Notes under the pieces: generated by a model
What the model was told of the DNA's origin: nothing
Seen by the model: only the letters and a program-made list of their open reading frames with translations
Database searches by the model: none
Program-made: the position numbers and the translations under genes
Shown: piece by piece, positions 1 through 7,786 of the stretch
How the letters are laid out: the number at the start of each line of letters is the position of its first letter
Position numbering within the stretch: position 1 is the first letter of the stretch
Source of the DNA: Pandoraea vervacti
GTDB taxonomy: Bacteria; Pseudomonadota; Gammaproteobacteria; Burkholderiales; Burkholderiaceae
NCBI RefSeq assembly: GCF_000934605.2
Contig: NZ_CP010897.2
Span: 124,001 to 188,000 of the forward strand
DNA length: 64,000 bases
Direction of reading: 5' to 3'

Positions 1-1470
1 CTGTGCATAAGTGACGTTGCGCCCACGCAGGTAATTGGCCTGCATCTCATTTTCGACCCCTTCCGCCACGATCGTCATGTCCAGCCGCTCGGCCAGATGG
101 ATGATGGAATCGCAGATATTGCGCGTGACCACGTCGTCTTCGGTCACCGGCAGGAATTCCTTGTCGATCTTCAGATAGTTGAAGTCGTAGCGCTTCAGAT
201 AGCCAATGGAATTGTTCTCGGCGCCGAAGTCGTCCAGCGCCGTCTCGATGCCACGCCGTTGCAACTCGGCCATCACGTTACGTGCGGCGGCCGTGTCGCG
301 AATCACGTAACGCTCGGTGATTTCGGCGACCATCGGATAGGTATCGTTCAACGCGCCGTAGTAACGCTCGATGTCATGGAGGATCGTGGTGTCCCGCAAG
401 TGCCGTTCGGCGAGATTGATGCCGATATGAAACCCCTGCGGCAATGCGCCCCTGGCCACGTCGTTACGAATCTGACGCAGCAAGGCGCGCGTGAGATCGA
501 TGATCAGGCCATTGTCTTCGGCAATCGGAATGAAGGCGTCGGGTCGTACCAGACCGGCCACGGGGTGATGCCAGCGCATCAGCGCCTCGGCGCCCGCACA
601 TCGGCCGGTGGCGAGTTCCATGACCGGCTGGTAGTACACCTTGAATTCATTGCGCTTGATGCCGTGGGCAATCTGCCGCTTCATGAACTGGGCCGGGCCG
701 AGATGGCGGAACGTCATGACGCCGAGCAGGAACGCCACGATGCCGCCGAACGCCAGGAAGATCGGCGCCTGTTGGGTCGCGAGCGATTGCATCAACGACG
801 GACTGCCCGCAAGCGACGTCGTGAAGTATCGCGACGTGAGCGATACCTGTGCACCGCGCGTTGCGATGCCCGCCGATTCCAGTTTCGGACCTTCTGAGGT
901 GAGCGAGACGTTGCCGACGGTCATGGCCGTCCACGCCAGGTCGCTCGTCTTGACGCTATGTAACGTCTCCGTGAGATAGATGCCGTCGACGAAGCCGAGC
1001 ACGCCATCGGTAGCGGACGTCGGCACGTAAAGCGCCAGCGCCGGCATATCCCGCACATACGGCGTGCTGCTCACCAGCAACGCGCGCGTGCCCGTGAGCA
1101 TGGGCACCAGATCCGCCGGCAGCGGCATGTTCAGCGCCGCGCTGGAGCGAATGACGGATGAGCAATAGAGTTGCCCGCGCGAGACGAGCCAGATGGAGCG
1201 GAAGTAGGGGCTGAGGGTGCCGGTGGCCTGAAGCGAGGTGCTGACCTCGCTGCACGAGCGGCCGACCCATGGGGATGCGCCGCGCAGCGTGTTCTCGGCT
1301 TGCGCGACGATGCGTTCGAGGGCGTTGCGCTGGCGCTCGGCCTCCTCCTGGAGGATCGATTGCGACATGTGATAAATGCGCAGCCAACCCAGAAACAGGA
1401 CGACAGCGAGCGTGACCGCCACGACGAGTCCGGTCACCAGCCACTGCACGACTCTGGAGTGTTGAATCAT
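1..1470 (-). CDS. CSS-motif EAL-domain cyclic-di-GMP phosphodiesterase, 3' end outside window
   Basis: Inner-membrane sensor phosphodiesterase that would hydrolyse c-di-GMP to pGpG. The start used is the ATG at 1470, which opens directly into a membrane segment (residues 9-29). A periplasmic CSS-motif domain follows, with the diagnostic Cys-Ser-Ser at residues 103-105 (context YCSSVI). A second membrane segment lies near 790-710 and then the cytoplasmic EAL domain. Catalytic motifs visible are EALMRW (EAL signature, metal-binding Glu), DDFG, KIDKEF and AEGVEN. About 20-40 C-terminal residues are missing because the gene runs off the left edge. In this family redox state of the periplasmic cysteines, controlled by DsbA/B, sets activity (family knowledge, PdeB/PdeC type). 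It lies 9 kb from the WspR diguanylate cyclase and could oppose it, but no direct link is visible. Confidence 0.93.
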   Translation of the reverse strand, partial: MIQHSRVVQWLVTGLVVAVTLAVVLFLGWLRIYHMSQSILQEEAERQRNALERIVAQAENTLRGASPWVGRSCSEVSTSLQATGTLSPYFRSIWLVSRGQLYCSSVIRSSAALNMPLPADLVPMLTGTRALLVSSTPYVRDMPALALYVPTSATDGVLGFVDGIYLTETLHSVKTSDLAWTAMTVGNVSLTSEGPKLESAGIATRGAQVSLTSRYFTTSLAGSPSLMQSLATQQAPIFLAFGGIVAFLLGVMTFRHLGPAQFMKRQIAHGIKRNEFKVYYQPVMELATGRCAGAEALMRWHHPVAGLVRPDAFIPIAEDNGLIIDLTRALLRQIRNDVARGALPQGFHIGINLAERHLRDTTILHDIERYYGALNDTYPMVAEITERYVIRDTAAARNVMAELQRRGIETALDDFGAENNSIGYLKRYDFNYLKIDKEFLPVTEDDVVTRNICDSIIHLAERLDMTIVAEGVENEMQANYLRGRNVTYAQ

Positions 1471-1930
1471 GTTTGCTGCCAACCAAGAAAGCGGAGGGTC
1501 CCACGTGGACTGCGGTGCTGCACGACGCAACCCGTCAGATGACTCTACACGAATACCCGACGGCGTCCGACCCCCGATAAACCCGCACAACGCCCGGCAG
1601 ACGGGCGTGAAGGGCGCGTGCCAGTGATGCGCGAGACGGCCGTCGGACGATCGTCCGACCTCAGGCGAGGCAGCGGCCTAGCCGCATCCTGCGTGGCACT
1701 CGGATGGCGTAATCGCGACAAAACTTGGCGTAACGGCGATTTACGCATGCTCTACACTTCACTCATTAACTTTCCGGCGGAAATTGGGATTAATCCCAAC
1801 TTTCTTGCATAGGTCTGCCAGATGGCGCAAAGACGACGCAAACACGGCGCAAAAGAACGCGCAACGATGGCAAAAAGACCCCCGGCAAGCCCACGTTTTC
1901 CCAAGCCTTTGATGTCAAATCACCCGTCCC
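1471..1930. other. intergenic region between divergent EAL gene and fsr
   Basis: 460 bp without a convincing gene. It must hold the promoters of both divergent neighbours. It contains an 18-bp perfect palindrome at 1642-1659 (listed separately) and a more AT-rich stretch around 1740-1800 that is a plausible promoter zone for fsr. Short reading frames here have no family resemblance. Confidence 0.6.
1642..1659. promoter_or_regulatory. 18-bp perfect palindrome, candidate operator
   Basis: GTCGGACGATCGTCCGAC reads identically on both strands, with no loop. It lies midway between the divergent EAL phosphodiesterase and fsr genes, where a dimeric repressor could control both. No U-run follows, so it is not a terminator. 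The bound regulator is unknown. Confidence 0.4.
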
Positions 1931-3166
1931 ATGTCGAGTCAACCTGCTACGTCCCTCTCCGGTGCCACGCCACCGGCCGCGCAGGGCACGGCGTTCCGCG
2001 TGCTGTCTGCGATCAGCTTCTCCCACTTGCTCAACGACATGATTCAGTCGTTGATCCTGGCCATCTACCCATTGCTCAAGTCCGGCTTCAATCTGAGCTT
2101 CGGGCAGGTTGGTCTCATTACGCTCACGTACCAGATCACGGCATCGCTGTTGCAGCCGGTCGTGGGGCTTTACACCGATAAACATCCGAAGCCGTACTCG
2201 CTGCCGGTCGGCATGGGCTTCACGCTCGTGGGGCTGCTGCTGCTGGCCGTCGCGCCCAACTTCGGCATGCTGCTCGTGGCGGCTGCGCTCGTGGGCATGG
2301 GGTCGTCGGTGTTTCATCCGGAATCGTCGCGCGTAGCCCGCATGGCCTCGGGCGGACGCCATGGCATGGCGCAATCGTTCTTTCAGGTGGGTGGGAACGT
2401 GGGCTCGTCGCTCGGTCCGTTACTCGCCGCCTTGATCATTGTCCCGAACGGCCGTGGCAGCGTGGCGTGGTTCTCGGTGGCGGCACTCGTGGCGATCGTC
2501 GTGCTGTACCAGGTGAGCCGGTGGTACGCCGTGCAACGTGCGGCGAGCAAGGGCAAGCCCGCAGCGCGCCGGGGGGGGGCGCATCAGCTCTCGCAGGGCA
2601 AGGTGCTGTTCGCCATCGGTATCTTGCTGGTGCTGATCTTCTCGAAGTACTTCTATCTCGCGAGCATCAGCAGCTACTTCACGTTCTATCTGATCAGCAA
2701 GTTCCACGTGTCGGTGCAAAGCGCGCAGGTGCATCTGTTCGTCTTCCTGTTCGCCGTTGCGGCAGGCACGATGATCGGTGGCCCCCTGGGCGACAAGATT
2801 GGTCGCAAGTATGTGATCTGGGGATCGATCCTCGGCGCTGCGCCGTTCACGCTGATACTGCCGTACGCCGATCTGTTCTGGACCGGCATTCTGACGGTAC
2901 TGATCGGGCTGATTCTGGCGTCGGCGTTCTCCGCCATTCTGGTCTACGCGCAGGAGCTGATGCCGGGTAAGGTCGGTACGGTGTCCGGGTTGTTCTTCGG
3001 TTTCGCATTCGGCATGGGCGGTGTGGGCGCTGCCGTGCTGGGCCAGTTGGCCGACTCGACGAGCATCGATTTCGTCTATCACGTGTGCGCGTTCCTGCCG
3101 TTGCTCGGGATCGTGACGGTCATGTTGCCGGACGTCGAGGGGCACAGGAAAACCGTGGCTGCCTGA
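1931..3166 (+). CDS. fsr: MFS transporter, fosmidomycin resistance protein family
   Basis: Major facilitator superfamily efflux protein of 411 residues with about 12 membrane segments. The first segment carries the strongly conserved HLLNDMIQSLILAIYPLL block typical of Fsr, followed by GLYTDKHPKPYSLP in the loop after helix 2-3 and GSSVFHPESSRVARMASGG near residue 125. A central cytoplasmic loop (about residues 195-225) is basic. Fsr exports fosmidomycin and probably other compounds by proton antiport in the inner membrane (family knowledge). The start at 1931 lacks a strong ribosome binding site. A run of nine G lies in the central loop coding region (2571-2579). A strong bidirectional terminator follows at 3220-3258. 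Confidence 0.9.
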   Translation: MSSQPATSLSGATPPAAQGTAFRVLSAISFSHLLNDMIQSLILAIYPLLKSGFNLSFGQVGLITLTYQITASLLQPVVGLYTDKHPKPYSLPVGMGFTLVGLLLLAVAPNFGMLLVAAALVGMGSSVFHPESSRVARMASGGRHGMAQSFFQVGGNVGSSLGPLLAALIIVPNGRGSVAWFSVAALVAIVVLYQVSRWYAVQRAASKGKPAARRGGAHQLSQGKVLFAIGILLVLIFSKYFYLASISSYFTFYLISKFHVSVQSAQVHLFVFLFAVAAGTMIGGPLGDKIGRKYVIWGSILGAAPFTLILPYADLFWTGILTVLIGLILASAFSAILVYAQELMPGKVGTVSGLFFGFAFGMGGVGAAVLGQLADSTSIDFVYHVCAFLPLLGIVTVMLPDVEGHRKTVAA

Positions 3167-3219
3167 AGCGACGTCGGTCCCTCTTTCGTCATCAGACGCG
3201 TCATCAGGCGCGACAATGG

Positions 3220-3258
3220 AAAATCGCCGGTCCGAGGTCTCGGAACCGGCGATTTTTT
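3220..3258. terminator. bidirectional intrinsic terminator between fsr and surface-antigen gene
   Basis: Inverted repeat of about 17 bp (AAAATCGCCGG...CCGGCGATTTT, inner arms CCGAG/CTCGG) with a single bulged base and a very tight loop. It is followed by seven T on the plus strand and four T on the minus strand. It sits between convergent genes and can serve both. Confidence 0.9.
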
Positions 3259-3317
3259 TGTCCGGCGTCGCGATCGTCGCAATGGTCGCGACCGTCGCGC
3301 GCCAGGGCGCTCGCGAC

Positions 3318-3731
3318 TTACGGCGTACCGCGCTTCTGCAATTCCCAACGGGCCTTTTCGTTTGCCTTGCAGGCGGGCAGCTTGAGCGTGACTTCCTGGC
3401 CCTTGGCGGTCAGCAGCACCACCAGATCGCGGCAGGTCTTCTCGCCGTCCTTCTGGGTATTGGTCGGTGTGAGCTGTGCCGCGATGGCTACGGGGTTGCC
3501 CGTGCCCTTGTTGGTCCACTCGGTGGTTTCGTTGTCCTGCTTGTTGGACAGCACGGCGCCGGCAGCCTTGGCGAACGACTCGTTGTCGGCCTTGCGCATA
3601 TAGGCCAGCGGCGAGTTGCTCATGAACGAAAGGTTCGACGCGGCGAAGGCCGGTGCGGCCACGCTGGCGCCGATGACGAGCGCCGTGCCGAGCACCATCG
3701 AGCGGGCGCGAGAGGAGCGGATAAGCGACAT
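3318..3731 (-). CDS. small exported protein, surface-antigen-like
   Basis: 137-residue protein with a clear Sec signal peptide (residues 1-30, basic MSLIRSSRAR, hydrophobic core, cleavage after APAFA). The start at 3731 is chosen because AAGGA lies about 8 nt upstream and the signal peptide begins there; an in-frame start further upstream would add 40 residues without sense. The mature part (FMSNSPLAYMRKADNESF, later GNPVAIAAQLTP and CRDLVVLLTAKGQEVTLKLPAC) resembles small RT0821/Lpp0805-type surface antigen domains. Two cysteines about 23 residues apart may pair. The product is likely periplasmic or outer-membrane associated; function is unknown. Confidence 0.75.
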   Translation of the reverse strand: MSLIRSSRARSMVLGTALVIGASVAAPAFAASNLSFMSNSPLAYMRKADNESFAKAAGAVLSNKQDNETTEWTNKGTGNPVAIAAQLTPTNTQKDGEKTCRDLVVLLTAKGQEVTLKLPACKANEKARWELQKRGTP

Positions 3732-3914
3732 TCGGAGTCCTTGATATTGTCGACAGGGGACGAAGCCTGCGCGATGCCCCGGCGGGACGTCATGTCCGGC
3801 CAAGGCCGCAGGAAGCACGTCGATCATAAAAGAAACCGGCAGCGGCGTCATCTCGGGGCACCGTCACAGGGTCGTCACCGGGTGTTCCGGAAGCATCGCG
3901 GGATGGCGGGCAAA

Positions 3915-5303
3915 TCACGGACGACTCAGGGTAGCCATGACGTCTGCGACCTGTGTCAGCGCGGCGCGCAGCGTGGCGTCGTCGCCCGGCGAGCCGAACG
4001 CCACCCGAATCGCCGATGGCGCGGCTTGCCCGGGCGCGGCGAACGCATCGACCGGGGTCACGGCAATGCCGCGCGCCTGAAGCGCTGCAACGACGTCGTC
4101 GCAGCGCAGCGGCGCGGGCACCGGCACCAGCCGGTGAAAGGCGCCGTCGTAGCCCGTCGAGCCACAGCCCGCCAGACATTGGCGGGCGATGGCCTGCCGC
4201 TGCGCCGCCATCATCCGCTTGCGAACGATCCATTGGTCGATCGTGCCGTCGCCCAGCCAGCGGGTGGCCAGTTGCGCCATCAACGGCGCAGCGCTCCAGA
4301 CGCTGGCCCGCATTGCCGCATGCACCCGCGACAGCCAGGCCGGCGGTGCAACGAGATAGGCGATACGTAGCCCGGGCGCGGCCGGTTTCGAGAGGCTGCA
4401 CACTTCGAACGTGCGCTCGGGAGCGAGCAGGCGCAGGGGCGTCGGGGCGTCCGGCACGAGGAAGCCGTAGGCACTGTCGTCGATCAGCAGGAGATCGTGC
4501 CGTCTGGCGACTTCGACCAGCGCCATGCGTTGCGCGAGCGGCATGACGCAGCCCAGCGGGTTATGCAGCGTGGGCATCGTGTAGACGACGCGAATCCGTC
4601 CCGCATGGCCGCGTCCGGCGTCGGTCCGGCAAAGCTTGTCCAGCACCAGCGGATCGAGGCCGCCGTCGTTCATGGCGATGGCCGTGAGCGGCACGTCGCG
4701 CATCGCCGCGAGCGCCTTCCAGCCGGGATACGTCAGCGCTTCGACGGCGACCGGTTCGCCCGCCCGGCACAGCGCCAGTTGCAGAACGTCGAGCGCATGC
4801 TGGCCGCCGGCGCAGATTACCAGCGAGGCGGCCAGCTCGGGCGAGAAGGCGACGCCATCGCGGCGCGCGAGCCATTGCGCTGCCGCGCGCCGATCGGACG
4901 GATGACCGTCGTGCGGTGTATGTGCGAGCCAGGCGCTCAGATCGCCGCCAGCGGCCATGTCGCGCAACGACTGGCGCAACGTTTCGGTCTGCTCGGGCAA
5001 GATCGGATAGTTAAATGCCAGGTCGACGCCGTCTATTGCCCCCGGCGCCGGGGCCCACTGCGCGAAGGCAGCGGCGGCGCCGACAGCCGGCGAGCGAACG
5101 AAGGTGCCGCGCCCCACTTCGCCCACGGCGAGTCCACGCCGCGCGAGTTCGGCGTAGATGCGCGTGACAGTGGAGGTCGCGAGTCCATACCTGTCGGCGT
5201 AATCGCGCTGCGGCGGCAGTCGGGCGCCAGAGGCGAGATCGCCGCGGGCAATGGCGTCGGCAAGACGTTCGACATGATCGAGGTAACGGGCGGGAGCAGC
5301 CAT
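3915..5303 (-). CDS. MocR-type GntR regulator with aminotransferase domain
   Basis: 462-residue PLP-dependent transcription factor. The N-terminal winged helix (about 5-75) includes GARLPPQRDYADRYGLATSTVTRIYAELARRG split over the recognition helix. The rest is an aminotransferase class I/II fold, with a SLSKPAAPGLRIAYLV segment holding the PLP lysine and DDSAYGFLVPD as the preceding strand. MocR proteins sense PLP or amino compounds and control a divergent gene. The ATG at 5303 is preferred; an upstream GTG at 5354 would put the likely operator (5323-5343) inside the gene. The partner is the divergent MFS transporter at 5423. Confidence 0.9.
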   Translation of the reverse strand: MAAPARYLDHVERLADAIARGDLASGARLPPQRDYADRYGLATSTVTRIYAELARRGLAVGEVGRGTFVRSPAVGAAAAFAQWAPAPGAIDGVDLAFNYPILPEQTETLRQSLRDMAAGGDLSAWLAHTPHDGHPSDRRAAAQWLARRDGVAFSPELAASLVICAGGQHALDVLQLALCRAGEPVAVEALTYPGWKALAAMRDVPLTAIAMNDGGLDPLVLDKLCRTDAGRGHAGRIRVVYTMPTLHNPLGCVMPLAQRMALVEVARRHDLLLIDDSAYGFLVPDAPTPLRLLAPERTFEVCSLSKPAAPGLRIAYLVAPPAWLSRVHAAMRASVWSAAPLMAQLATRWLGDGTIDQWIVRKRMMAAQRQAIARQCLAGCGSTGYDGAFHRLVPVPAPLRCDDVVAALQARGIAVTPVDAFAAPGQAAPSAIRVAFGSPGDDATLRAALTQVADVMATLSRP

Positions 5304-5322
5304 GGCGCCAGACGGACGAGAG

Positions 5323-5343
5323 GAATTGTTATCAGGACAATTC
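5323..5343. promoter_or_regulatory. inverted repeat GAATTGT-N7-ACAATTC, candidate MocR operator
   Basis: A 7-bp perfect dyad with a 7-nt spacer in the short divergent region between the MocR gene and the MFS gene, followed at once by a second small dyad CAAT-A-ATTG (5343-5351). AT-rich half-sites in otherwise GC-rich DNA, positioned over both likely promoters, suit autoregulation plus control of the transporter. Binding is inference. Confidence 0.5.
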
Positions 5344-5422
5344 AATAATTGCACTGGATTGGCGGGCTGACAATACTGGGAGCCGAGCTGTGCCCCTGCG
5401 CCTGTCCTGTGTCCTTAACGCC

Positions 5423-6616
5423 ATGTCCTCAATGAATCGTCAGTCCTCCCGTCGGGCTATCGCCCTGCTCGCCATCCAGCTTTTCCTTGTGACGTTCTGC
5501 GTCAATCTTCAGGCGCCGCTGGTGCCGCACTACGCGGCGGCCAGTGGCCATGGCGCGGGCGCGCAGGCGCTGGCGTTCGCGTGTTACGTCGGCGCACTCG
5601 TGCCCGGGTTGCTGTTTCTCGCGGGGCTCTCGGATCGCGTCGGACGTCGTTTGCCGTTGGTGGCTGCATTGTTGTTGGGGCTGGTCGGCACATGGCTGAC
5701 GTTGCGCTGGCCGACGCTGCTTGCCTTGGGCGGCGCGCGTGCCTGTTACGGACTGGCAACGGGGCTCGTCGCGGGCAGTGGCACTGCGTTCATGACGGAG
5801 CTATACGGTGCGCGCGAAGACGCCGCGACGCGTGGCGCCGCGTTGGTGGCAGCCGCCACGTCCCTCGGTTTCGGCACTGGCGCCCTCGTCACGGGCATGT
5901 GTCTGATTGTCGCGCCGTCGACGCTGCCGCCGTGGAGCCTGTGGGCGTATCTGCCCTTCGCGTTCGTCGCCGCCCTGGCTGTGGCGGCGTTGCCTGCGCC
6001 CGCCCGCCATCCGAACGTGCCGTGGCTGCGCTGGCCGGTACTCGCGCCCGGCACGGCGCCGCTGGGCGTGGCGATCCTGCTTGCCTGGGCGGCGGTCGGC
6101 GTGGTCATCGGGGTGGTGCCGTCGGCGCTCGCCGCGCACGGACACGCCGCGTGGGCAGGCTTCGCGACGTTCTTCGTCGTTTCGACGGGGTTGCTGTTTC
6201 AGCCCGCCGCGCGGCGCATGGCACCGGTGCGTGCCGTGCGTGTGGGGCTCGTGCTGGTGCCGCTCGGCTTCGTCGTGCTGGCGCTGGGCGTGGTGTACGT
6301 CAACCTGCCTGCGCTGCTTGCGGGCGCGATCATTGCCAGCTCGGCGTGCTACGGCTTCACCTATCTGGGCGGACTGGCGGCCGTCAATGCCGCCGTCGCG
6401 CCGTCGCTGCGCGCCCGTGCGGCGGCAGGCTACTTTCTTTTCGCGTATTTCGGTTTTTCCGTGCCCGTGGTCTCGAGCGGATGGCTGGCCGACCGATTCG
6501 GCATGCCGGCGGCCCTGGCGATATTCACTGCCGCGTTGATCGCGGGCAGTGCAGCGCTTGCCGTGGCCTTGCGCCGCAACGCCTCAGACGCGACAACGCT
6601 CACGCGTCCGGTTTGA
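5423..6616 (+). CDS. MFS transporter, probable amino-compound or drug exporter
   Basis: 397-residue inner-membrane protein with about 12 hydrophobic segments. The loop between helices 2 and 3 carries the MFS signature as GLSDRVGRRLPL, and a second copy appears as GWLADRFGMP late in the protein. The ATG at 5423 is used; a GTG at 5390 is possible but has no better ribosome binding site. Divergent from the MocR regulator, which probably controls it. The last codons overlap the 3' end of the convergent RpiR gene by 17 bp. Substrate cannot be told from sequence. Confidence 0.85.
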   Translation: MSSMNRQSSRRAIALLAIQLFLVTFCVNLQAPLVPHYAAASGHGAGAQALAFACYVGALVPGLLFLAGLSDRVGRRLPLVAALLLGLVGTWLTLRWPTLLALGGARACYGLATGLVAGSGTAFMTELYGAREDAATRGAALVAAATSLGFGTGALVTGMCLIVAPSTLPPWSLWAYLPFAFVAALAVAALPAPARHPNVPWLRWPVLAPGTAPLGVAILLAWAAVGVVIGVVPSALAAHGHAAWAGFATFFVVSTGLLFQPAARRMAPVRAVRVGLVLVPLGFVVLALGVVYVNLPALLAGAIIASSACYGFTYLGGLAAVNAAVAPSLRARAAAGYFLFAYFGFSVPVVSSGWLADRFGMPAALAIFTAALIAGSAALAVALRRNASDATTLTRPV

Positions 6617-7535
6617 CTCGCGGGCCGGGGCCGCTCGTCGGACCGCCTTGGCTGCCGGGGGTGACGTAGGCCCCCGTGCCGTGAAGCTGGTCCTCTGCTA
6701 GCGCCAGCGCACGCACGGCGCCACGGCCCTTGCGCGCGAGCAACATCTCGACAAGCGTTTCGACGACGGCGATACCTGCCGTGATCGACGGGAAGAACGA
6801 CGGGCTCTCGTGCGAGAACAGCACCGTCACGTCCGCATCGAGCGCCAGCGGGGAGACGGTCGAGTCCGTCAGGGCGAGCACGCGTGCGCCCGCCGCGCGC
6901 GCAGCACGCGCGACGATCAACGCTTCGTTCGAATAAGGCGCGAAGCTGATGACAACCACCACGTCCCGCGCGGACAGCGCCCGCAACTCCATCTCCAGCG
7001 TGCCCGCTTCACCGCGAATCAGGTGGACCGTCGGGCGGAACAGTCGGTAGACGTACTGAAACGTGAAGGCGATGGGAAAGCAGGCGCGAAAACCCGCGAC
7101 GTGGACGGTGCCCGCATTCGCAAGCAGATCGACGGCGGCGCCCAGCGACGCATGCGCGCCCGCTTCCGTCAGGTCGAGATTGTTGTGCTGCACGCGGAAC
7201 ATCTCGGGCACCATGCGCGCGGCGTCGCCCTCCCGAATCACTTGTCTTGCACGGCTGGCATACGGTTGCGGCCCGAGACGGATCGACTCCAGAAACAACT
7301 CGCGAAGTCCGTGCCATCCGTCGAAACCGAGATGCTGCGCGAGCCGCACGAAGGTGGCCGGTTGCACGCCCGCCTCCGCCGCGATCGCGCGCATCGAACT
7401 GATCGGCACCCGTTGCGGATGGTCCAGAAGAAAGCGCGCGCCCGCCTGAAATTGCGGACTGAGCTGAGGGTAGCGCTCGCGCAACAAGGTGTTGAGTTGG
7501 TCGAGCGTCTGCGGCAGCGCTGGGGCTTGTGTCAT
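6600..7535 (-). CDS. MurR/RpiR family transcriptional regulator
   Basis: 311 residues. The N-terminal RpiR-type helix-turn-helix (about 1-85) includes ISSMRAIAAEAGVQPATFVRLAQHLGFDGW. The C-terminal SIS domain (about 125-265) binds phosphosugars or similar ligands in the family; visible parts are VHVAGFRACFPIAF and VVVISFAPYSNEALIVARAARAAGARVLALTD. The start at 7535 is the first that begins the conserved domain. The gene is divergent from the aminotransferase/BKACE operon, so it probably regulates that operon rather than sugar use. Its 3' end overlaps the convergent MFS gene. Confidence 0.9.
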   Translation of the reverse strand: MTQAPALPQTLDQLNTLLRERYPQLSPQFQAGARFLLDHPQRVPISSMRAIAAEAGVQPATFVRLAQHLGFDGWHGLRELFLESIRLGPQPYASRARQVIREGDAARMVPEMFRVQHNNLDLTEAGAHASLGAAVDLLANAGTVHVAGFRACFPIAFTFQYVYRLFRPTVHLIRGEAGTLEMELRALSARDVVVVISFAPYSNEALIVARAARAAGARVLALTDSTVSPLALDADVTVLFSHESPSFFPSITAGIAVVETLVEMLLARKGRGAVRALALAEDQLHGTGAYVTPGSQGGPTSGPGPRVKPDA

Positions 7536-7687
7536 TGGGGGATGGCAACACGGCGGCGAAAGAATGTAACGATTGTTGCATGAAATGCGCCACACACGCA
7601 CGCGGTTTCCCCGGAAGACGTGGGCTGCGGTGAAACATCGGGTGTGGTAATGGATTGCGCGAAGTGTTGCGTTGTCAAACCGACTGA

Positions 7688-7697
7688 AACATATGTT
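7688..7697. promoter_or_regulatory. AACATATGTT dyad, candidate RpiR operator
   Basis: A 10-bp perfect palindrome in a near-symmetric 16-bp context (TGAAACATATGTTGCA) about 90 nt upstream of the aminotransferase start and 150 nt upstream of the regulator start. A related TGTTGCATGAAAT occurs near 7575. The placement suits a shared operator; the regulator-site pairing is inference. Confidence 0.4.
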
Positions 7698-7786
7698 GCA
7701 AAGCGCGTGGGATACGCCTACACTGAGCGACATCCATAAGACACTCCGTTACGGTCTCGCAGCATCTTTTCGTCAGAGGTTCAGGC

